Part shown: piece after piece, positions 56,276 through 64,000 of the stretch | Layout: every line of letters starts with the position of its first letter | Position numbering within the stretch: position 1 is the stretch's first letter | DNA from: Mycteria americana | Lineage: Eukaryota > Chordata > Aves > Ciconiiformes > Ciconiidae | NCBI RefSeq assembly: GCF_035582795.1 | Contig: NW_027445436.1 | Coordinates: 7,314,770 to 7,378,769 of the forward strand | Direction: 5' to 3' | Length of the DNA: 64,000 nucleotides | The notes under the pieces: model-generated | Told to the model about the DNA's origin: nothing | Database searches by the model: none | Seen by the model: only the letters and a program-made list of their open reading frames with translations | Translations under genes and position numbers: made by a program

Positions 56276-56943
56276 GCCCGGCAGATCGATTCTATCACAC
56301 TCCCACAAACCTGCCAAGGCAAGCGCCATGTGCTTACAATGGTGGAAGCAACCACTGGATGGCTGGAAATATATCCTGTACCCTATGCCACCACCCGGAA
56401 CACTATCCTGGGCCTTGAAAAGCAAGTCCTATGTCAACATGACACCCCAGAAAGAATTGAGTCAGACAACGGGACTCATTTTCAAAACAACCTCATAGAC
56501 ACCTGGGCCAAAGAGCATGGCATTGAGTGGGTATATCACATCCCCTATCATGCACCAGCCTCTGGGAAAATCGAACGATACAATGGACTGTTAAAGACTA
56601 CACTGTGAGCCATGGATGCTGGGATGTTCAAACATTTGGATACACATTTAGCAAAGGCCACCTGGTTAGTCAACACTAGGGGATCTGTCGATCGAGCTGG
56701 CCCTGCCCAGTCAAAACCCCTGTGCACTATGGAAGGAGATAAGGTCCCTGTAGTACATATAAGGAACTGGCTGGGAAAACCAGTCTGGGTTATTCCTTCC
56801 TCAGGAAAGGGCAAACCCAATCGTGGGATTGCTTTTGCTCAAGGACCTGGGTGTACTTGGTGGGTAATGCTGGAGGATGAGGAAGTCCAGTATGTACCTG
56901 AAGGTATTTTAATCCTGGGTGAAAATAACCTGTGCTTTGGGTG
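56276..56943 (+). pseudogene. ERV-C integrase, 3' two thirds
   Basis: It begins at CCCGGCAGATCGATTC, the equivalent of 54582, and reads through MVEATTGWLE, ESDNGTHF and GKIERYNG. After a TGA near 56607 it continues through ATWLVNTRGSVDRAGPAQSK and CTWWVMLEDEEVQYVPEGILILG to 56943. It differs from the ERV-A type at many positions and has a longer C-terminus. This is the original ERV-C integrase cut off from its N-terminal part by the ERV-A-type insertion. Confidence 0.85.
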
Positions 56944-57450
56944 AAACCAACCTTTGCTGGGTGAAAATAACCACACCACTGCTGTGGCTGCCATATGTAC
57001 AGCATATTATAACCAGGCTAGAGGCAAGGGAAGAAATTAATTGCAATTTTGAACCTTATGGCCTAGTGCAAAGGGACCAGGGGTGGAGACTCTTATGGAT
57101 ATACCTTTAAATTGTTGTAACCCATGATTTGAGTTGCAATGTTATTGGAAATACTACAGCAGAAACCACCAGAACCAATGAAGGATGAACCTCACAAGAA
57201 GCAGTGCAAGTGCAGCAGTGACCTGACCTGAGCTGGTTTTGGTGCCCAGAAACTCCGCGTAACACACCACCTCTCCTGTCCTGAGTGAATATCATAACAG
57301 ATGAAGCCCAAAGTCATAGACCAAATGAACTCAATGGACATTTATGGACATTTTACAGATATTTGTGGGAGGGGGGCTGTTAATGAGGATGTATTGCGAT
57401 AGTGTGGGACCTGAGAATGGCGTAAATGGGGTGGATTAAGGGGTGGAGAA
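56944..57450 (+). other. ERV-C 3' non-coding region
   Basis: No env. It contains an AGGGGTGGAGAA polypurine stretch directly before the 3' LTR. Otherwise nothing recognisable. Confidence 0.7.
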
Positions 57451-58025
57451 TGTACTGGTTTTGGCTGGGATAGAGTTAAATTTCTTCATAGTACCTTGTA
57501 TGGGGCTATGTTTTGGATTTGTGCTGAAAACAGTGTTGATAACACACTGATGTTTTAGTTATTGATGAGCAATGCTTACACAGCATCAAGGCCTTTTCTG
57601 CTCCTCACACTGCACTGCCAGCGAGTAGGTTGGAGGTACACAAGAAGTTGGGAGGGGACACAGCTGGGACAGCTGACCCCAACTGGCCAAAGGGATATTC
57701 TGTACCATATGACATCGTGCTCAGCAATAAAACTGGGGGGTGTAGGTTGGCGAGGGGGGCACTGCTTGGGGACTGGCTGGGCATCGGTCGGTTGGTGGTA
57801 AGCAATTGTTTTCATTTGCATCTCTTGTTTTTCTTGGGTTTTATTTTTCTCTCTCTTTGTTTTTTTTTTTCCCCTTACAATTTTTTTTAAAGATATCTTA
57901 ATTATTAAATTGTTTTTATCTCAACCACGAGTTTCTTTCTCACTTTTACCCTTCCAATTCTCTCCCACATCCCACCGTGCGGGGGGGGGGAGTGAGTGGC
58001 TGTGTGGTGCTTAGTTGCCAGCTGG
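57451..58025 (+). mobile_element. LTR-C, 3' LTR of ERV-C, end missing
   Basis: Follows the 5' LTR-C from TGTACTGG to TTGCCAGCTGG, then stops about 15 bases short of the expected CCACAACA end. No target duplication can be read because of this truncation. Confidence 0.88.
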
Positions 58026-61000
58026 CTCTCACAGCACCTGGCTATTTTCAACAGCATGAGATGGCATTTCCTGAAGACTCAAACCCCAAAAGTAAATAAA
58101 GAGTACCTCTATTTTTTTCAGGTAAAACATAAGGTGTTTTAGGATCTGTTATGAACTAGTGCATAACTAACTGTTTGTAGAGCTTGAATTTCCATCCAAA
58201 AATAGGCCTGGCTATTCTGAGCTAAACAGATGTAGCCTTCTGGGACAATTAGCCAGTTCTGTAAATGGCTGTAAGAGAAGTTTGCCCAAGTAAGACTTGA
58301 AGACCATGATGTTGCAGAATAAGCAGAATGAAATTTTAATCAGGTCAGAACAGAAGCAGTTTATTGCTGTAGGAGAGAATGCAGAGTGACAGACTCTGCT
58401 GATATAAACTCTGCCCAAATGAGGCAGTTACAGAGTTTATATACCTTTAGGTTATACAATTTGTTCTTCACCAAAATTGTCAGGACATCTTAAATAACAA
58501 CAGTGATTGGAATTCTTCAGATAAAGGGGCTTTAGACAGTACATCCTTTTATGAATAATTCACTCCTTTGTTTATTAAATCATGCTGACTGCCGAGACCA
58601 TTAGCTGCAAATATTTCTTAATTAGTGAGGCCTGCAAAGGCCTATGAGGTGTTAACTATATTATTTTCACAATCATAACAGAATGTGTATAGTTAACATA
58701 ACCATAACATAACGAATCAATCAGTTGCTTCAGGATAACTATAACAATAAAACACAGTTGTTTTTCAAAGCATTGGAAACTTAGTTAAGATCATGCATTA
58801 AATTTTAATATAGAAAGCGCACTCCTTAGCAAATCAGGAATGTCCAGAAAACATTAAAACTTTTATGTCCCTTCCAAAGTGAAGAGGAAAATATATCTCA
58901 AGACCAATGAAAACTGAAAGTAAAGTCAATCAAGCATCCAGAAATATAAATGAATATGACAAAATTATTAATACATACTAATATCTAGAAGTAATTAAAA
59001 GAGACATATTAAAGGGAAGAAAAATCCACCTGAACCAAAATGACAAAAACCCCACACATCCTGACCTCCGTTAGCCATTGAATCAAATAAGCTGTTAATT
59101 ACAAAAGGATGAACATCCCCTGGAGATACCTGCAAACACAGACAGTCAATAGGATGTGATAACATCCAATACAATCAAGAAACATTTGAGTTGAGCACAG
59201 GATTATACATAAGGATTGGAGGATTATGAGACAAGACATTTCTGAATATAGTAAACAGAAACTCCAGCATGCCAGCTGGGGTAAATATGGTGCAAGAAAT
59301 GCAGTTGTGATGAATGAATCCCTTTGAAAACAGTCAGATAAAAATTCTCATGTATCTTGGACTGATTTTTCAGCTCATCTTTAGGGAAAGGACGGTGCCC
59401 TGCAGCTTTTGAAATGTGTAATACCAAAAGGCTGTTATCTTATTGTTCCTATAACAATTAACTCATCGCAACCTCAAGTTCCATTTATCTAAATCAGGTC
59501 ATTCATCAGAAAAGCTGCTCTACAGATATACCTCAATTTTTTATTTTTTTTTTTTAAGTTTTACCACAATTTTGCTAGTCTTAATCCAATAACTCTCAAT
59601 TTTACAATTCGACAATTAGACAACAATTTTCTCAATTAGACAACAGTTCCTGTGATGATTTTGCAAATAAGCACTTCCATTACTTCTTATCATGGTATGC
59701 CTTGTGACATGTGCTACCATTGCTGTTGGTCTGCTTTTATCTGCGCTCCCCCTTTTTTTTGTTTTCTGAAAATTTGCTCTACAACTTGCTTTTTGATACT
59801 TCTCTGAAGTCATATCAACCTCTTGCAGTGACGTGCCTGAGTTGAGATGAGTGATTCATATACTGCTAATCAACAGAGGTTCTTTTTAAGATTCCCAATG
59901 CTTCATGGTCCAGGGTAATCTGACATTATTCCCTCCCTTTTTTTTTTTTTATTAAAAATAATGTCTTTCTTATTTTATCACTTCCATCTCTGGTAATGTG
60001 GCAGTATGTAGACAAACTTCAGATATTAGCAAAATGGTAAAATTAATACTTTCCAAATTTCCTACATCTCTGTTCTGTGAAAACTTGGGGTCAAAATTCA
60101 TATTCGGTGCTTAAGACTGGTTGGGTCCTTCTGATAGAAGCCCTTGCTGCTGACAACCCATTCTCAGTCTCTCTGAGAAAAGAGAAGGGAGTATGAATTC
60201 CTTGTTATTCCGTTTATTCAGGACCCAGAAATGGGGGATAGATGGACACCCATCATGATTAAGCTCATCAGTTTAGTTCCCTAGATTCAAGTCTGCCAAT
60301 GAGAAAAGATTTTTAACTGAAAGTAATTTGTTGTGCTTGTGCTGGTTTGGAAATTGCATAATGAAGTATAATCTGTTTCTTAGGAGCAAAACGAAAGGAA
60401 AGTTGGTTGCTATAGAATTCCTCATGCTGCCACATCAATTCCTCATTTCCCAAAGGAAAAGACTCACCATAGTATTTATTGCCATCTATCAATTTATGCC
60501 ATTTTTTAATTATTGTTTTCTCCTGAAAAGTAATTTGTACTTACAACAGGCAATGTGTCATTCTTTAGGATTCCAGATTTTACAACTGTCATCCTGTCTA
60601 GTTGCCCTTTCCTAAGAACTTTTATACCCTTCTGTCAAATATAATTGAAATTGGTCAACAGGTTCGAGTCTCAAGGCATTTAAGTTCCTACAGGTATCAT
60701 GAAAATTAGCATCTAGACAGAGAGAAAGATCCTATCATCTCCTAAGGGAAAGGATGATGCACAGGCAAAATCTTTCTCTTTCCATTTAGCCAGCCAGCCA
60801 GCACACACACGTCCTAAGCAGCCACAGTAGGCGCTGCCTTTGCCAAGTACTAGTTTTGGACTCATTGCAGAAACTTGGTAGGAATTTAACTTACTCATAG
60901 CCAAGATGTAGGGAATCACCTCCCACCTCTCTGTTTTCCTGAGTATCAGGGAGCTGGTTAGCTCAGAGGCACAGAGGTGAGATCTTGCCAATCAGCTGAC

Positions 61001-61463
61001 AAGAGGAATATCTCCTCTTTGAAAAACAGAAAATGCAGGGACCTATGTTCTCCAGTGTACAAATTAGGAGTATCCCTCTCACAAAGAGATGAGAATACAA
61101 CTTGGCCCCATGCAAGCAACTCCCCTCTTTAAATTTATTAAGAGCCATGGACCTCCTTCCATTTGCAAAGGCAAGGAACTGCTGATTATCTGTTTTACCA
61201 TTATTTTTAATGCGTGGTCTCTAGCTCTTATCAGAAACACACTCCTGCTTTTTTTTCATACTTCAAGCTTGGAAATCACTACTAACCATATTGAACTGAA
61301 TTAAGCCACATGTGATGCTGCTTGCAGTTTAAGCTCTGATTTACTAGATCTTGACCTGGTGTGTTTATTTAAATAGTCTAGTGATGCAAAATCTGTATTT
61401 TTCTCTTGTCTCCTAATACAGCTAAAAATGATAAGCTGGTGGTTTTCTAAACACCTGACTTAA
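58026..61463. other. no gene seen; AT-rich unique DNA
   Basis: Short ORFs only, without recognisable domains. A stretch near 58310-58460 with CAGTTTATTGCTGTAGGAG could be an old reverse LTR, but I cannot support it. Poly-T runs at 59540 and 59940. Confidence 0.5.
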
Positions 61464-61532
61464 TAGAATCATAGAATCATAGAATGGTTTGGGTTGGAAG
61501 GGGCCTTTACAGATCATCTAGTCCAACCCCTG
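61464..61532 (-). mobile_element. CR1 3' tail fragment
   Basis: AGAATCATAGAATCATAGAATGG followed by TTTGGGTTGGAAGGGGCC and CATCTAGTCCAACCCC is the reverse complement of the conserved CR1 3' end with its ATTCTATG-type terminal repeats. Only about 70 bases remain. Confidence 0.93.
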
Positions 61533-62820
61533 CTTGTTTCACTTCCTTCAGCATACTTCATTTTTAATACACTGTTGTTATAAATGTCTCTTTCCTATCC
61601 TGTTCTGTACAAGATGAGGTCAGGTCAATAAACAGATCAAGCCTTTTTTTTGTTTTCCCCCAAATTAGTAATACTGATTGTATTGTTTGTGAAAGGTTTA
61701 GAGTTCATAGCAAAAATAGAGGTAGCACTAATCTGGCCTTTTGCTGTCAAAGCAACTCGATTCTGAATTCATTGCGTGGGGGTAAGACTGCCATCTCCTG
61801 GGTAATAAGTCAATCCTATCTTTCTGCTCACTGAGCCCATAGAACTCCTTTGCCACATTAATTCCACTTGAACTATAATAACCTCATGGCTGGCAGCTGC
61901 TATTGATAAATCACAAGAGAAACTGGTAAATCGACATTGGAGGTGGACAAGCAAATGTGAACAATAGAAAAAAACCCATAATAATATATGATCAATAACT
62001 AGAATTTTCAGAAAAAAAACCCCAAAGCGTTCCTTTTTTTTTTTCTGATTTCAGTCAGTTAAGGACATTCTAAAAGCAGTAAGAGTACTGGAGGTGTTAA
62101 ATACCTGGTACTATTTTACCTCAGGCAGAATTTTTTACTGAACTGTTAGTTAATTAAGTATGAAACAATCCAAATTACATGACCTAATGAAACTTGCAAC
62201 CTACTTGTCCATAGCTAGGGCATATAATCATCTATTGTAATTACATGCCACACTAACCTTTCCTTTGTTCTAAGTTTACCATTGCATTCTATATGCTATG
62301 TCTTTTCCCCCGATGGTCCTGATCTTCAAAAACTTACAGGTCTGTATAACTTACTTATGTGAGCAATCTAACTGGAATCAGAAAGCCTATATACAGTTTA
62401 TGAAAATATACATGGTTATATACCCTTGGAGACAAAGGACTTAGCAGTTTCTTTAGGAGTGGATTTTGTCTTGTAACATGGTCATGGCTCTCATAGTTCC
62501 AGGATATCCTGAACTTGAGTGAGGAACTTGTTCATGGTTAGTAAAGCTGATCAAAATTTTGAATTCTTTCTGTGAAATGTATCCTCTATGATCACATTCC
62601 AATGTAAAACCAACCAATCAAACCACTAAAAACTATGCTTAAAAAATGCAAGCACCCTGAATTATTATTAGAAGAACAAAACAAAATACTTGGTTGAAAT
62701 TTTCTATTTAAATTTTTAGACGGATTTATATTCTCCTTTTTTAAAACATAATTTTACTGTTTTTTCTTGGGGGTGGTGGTGTCCATTTTCCTTGGGATAG
62801 TAAAAAGTAACATATATTTT
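61533..62820. other. no gene seen
   Basis: AT-rich, unique in this window. The last five bases (ATTTT) are the left target duplication of the solo LTR. Confidence 0.5.
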
Positions 62821-63774
62821 TGTGGTGGGTTAACCTTGGCTGATCAGGTGCCCACCCAGCTGCTCTCTCACTCCCGCTCCTCAGCAGGACAGGGGGAGAA
62901 AGTAAGATATAAAAGCTCATGGGTCGAGATAAAGACAGGGAGATTAAAAATAGAGTAGGATGGAGAGAAACAAAGACAAAAATAAAAACACGCACATCCC
63001 CTTCTTCCCAGGCTCAACTTCACTCCTTCGTTCCAGACTCTTCTACCTCCTCCCCCCACCCCCAAGTGGTCAGAGGGGATGGGGAATGGGGGTTGCCATC
63101 AGTTCATAACACTTCATCTGTGCCGCTCCTTCCTCTTCACACTTTTCCCCTGCTCCTGCATGGGTCCTTTGCACAGCATACAGTCCTTCAGGAACAGACT
63201 GTTCCAGCATGGGTCCTATCCACAGGCCACAGTTCCTGCCAGGAGCCTGCTCCAGCGTGGGCTCTCCACGGGCTGCAGCTTTCTTCAGGGCATATCCACC
63301 TGCTCTGGCATGAGGTCCTCCACGGGCTGCAGGGTGGATATGTGCTCTGACGTGATCCTCCATGGGCTGCAGGGTGGATATGTGCTCTGACGTGATCCTC
63401 CATGGGCTGCAGGGGTACAACCTGCTTCACCATGGTCGTCTTCACAGGCTGCAGGGGAATCTCTGCTCTGGTGCCTGAAGCACCTCCTCCCCCTCCTTCT
63501 TCACTGACCTGGCTGTCTGCATAGTTATTTCTTTCACATATTCTCATTCCTCTCTCTCACATCTACTGCACAGCATATTTTACCCTTTCTTAAATATGTT
63601 ATCACAGAGGCATCACCGGCATTGCTGATTGTCTCAGCTTTGGCTGGCTGTGGGTCTGTTTTGGAGCTGACTGAAACTGTCTCTGTCTGTCATGGGGGCA
63701 GCTTCTGGTGGCTTCTCACAGAAGCCACCCCTGCAGCCCCCATCACCAAAACCTTGCCACGTAAACCCAACACA
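62821..63774. mobile_element. solo LTR, 954 bp, with 5 bp target duplication
   Basis: It begins TGTGGTGGGTTAACC and ends TAAACCCAACACA. ATTTT occurs immediately on both sides, a 5 bp target duplication. Two 43-base units (GGGCTGCAGGGTGGATATGTG core) are repeated near 63325-63410. No primer site or coding region remains, so it is the product of LTR-LTR recombination. I cannot decide orientation with confidence. ORFs across it are incidental. Confidence 0.85.
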
Positions 63775-64000
63775 ATTTTGTTTAAAGGAAAATTATTTGG
63801 CTTTCTGGTTTCATTTTTTTTTCTCTAATGAAAAATAAATATATTTTAACATAAATTTGTTTTGTTTTGAAACTTTCCATTAAAAAAATAATTTCCCACA
63901 AGCTATGCTGATTAACTTCCCCATTTCCCCATCCATTCATTGCCACATGCCATTTTCTTTTCTAATTGAAAATCTACTGTGATAGTCAAGTGAAGTACAA
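63775..64000. other. no gene seen
   Basis: Unique AT-rich DNA to the window end, beginning with the right ATTTT target copy. Confidence 0.5.

Noticed and set aside
58310-58520. Possible old reverse LTR with CAGTTTATTGCTG
   Set aside because: No terminal TG/CA pair or second copy could be identified.
60328-61304. Several 60-95 codon ORFs
   Set aside because: No domain, no splice pattern, AT-rich unique sequence; consistent with chance.
62919-63550. ORFs of 100-143 codons on both strands
   Set aside because: They lie wholly inside a solo LTR with internal repeats; no domain and no plausible gene context.

Overview
The window looks like avian nuclear DNA, most likely from a sex chromosome and probably a repeat-rich W-type region. 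The evidence is CR1 LINE fragments, several LTR retrovirus families with bird-style LTRs, and the first four coding exons of one host gene, TLE4, on the minus strand (exon 1 45198-45242, exon 2 44624-44718, exon 3 43830-43893, exon 4 42397-42441). TLE4 lies on the avian Z by human 9q/chicken Z synteny (established knowledge). Exon 2 carries two in-frame stops here, exon 4 is present twice, and the locus is packed with proviruses. A degenerating W gametolog or a rearranged pseudogene copy would fit (inference).

I use my own labels for the retroviral families. ERV-A and ERV-C are class III (ERVL/spuma-like) relatives with a tRNA-Lys1,2-type primer site and no env. ERV-B and ERV-D are class I (gamma-like) with tRNA-Arg-type primer sites. 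ERV-E is a divergent pol-env element with a 712 bp LTR.

Layout: 1-3100 is non-coding DNA with a solo-LTR-like block and tandem duplications. 3108-5252 is a decayed Polinton/Maverick (adintovirus-like) capsid module on the minus strand. 5253-18191 is a nest in which a minus-strand ERV-D tandem was entered by ERV-A. It contains a truncated LTR-A, a deleted ERV-B, then a nearly complete ERV-A (8229-15529) whose integrase was split by a CR1. 18192-18568 is a cut LTR-B. 18569-24802 and 33085-39321 are the two arms of a large, essentially identical inverted repeat carrying TLE4 intron sequence, ERV-E and LTR-B. Between them lies an ERV-B provirus (24153-33084) holding a 3.7 kb direct duplicate of TLE4 intron/exon 4 DNA (28724-32470). 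38605-45560 is the TLE4 5' part with its CpG-rich promoter. 45698-46357 is a solo LTR-B in the same orientation as TLE4. 46362-47830 is a CR1. 49475-58025 is an ERV-C provirus with an ERV-A-type 3' half and extra LTR inside it. 58026-64000 is mostly unique DNA with a CR1 tail and a 954 bp solo LTR with an intact target duplication.

The most unusual signal is in ERV-A and ERV-C. Both have a multi-pass membrane ORF between the primer site and gag, ending at TCC-TGA. The gag frame continues in +1 and has no ATG of its own near its start. This arrangement is the same in two diverged subfamilies and resembles the +1 shift site of antizyme genes. It suggests a Gag with a membrane-protein N-terminus made by programmed frameshifting. 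The pro-pol frame then follows gag across an in-frame TAG.
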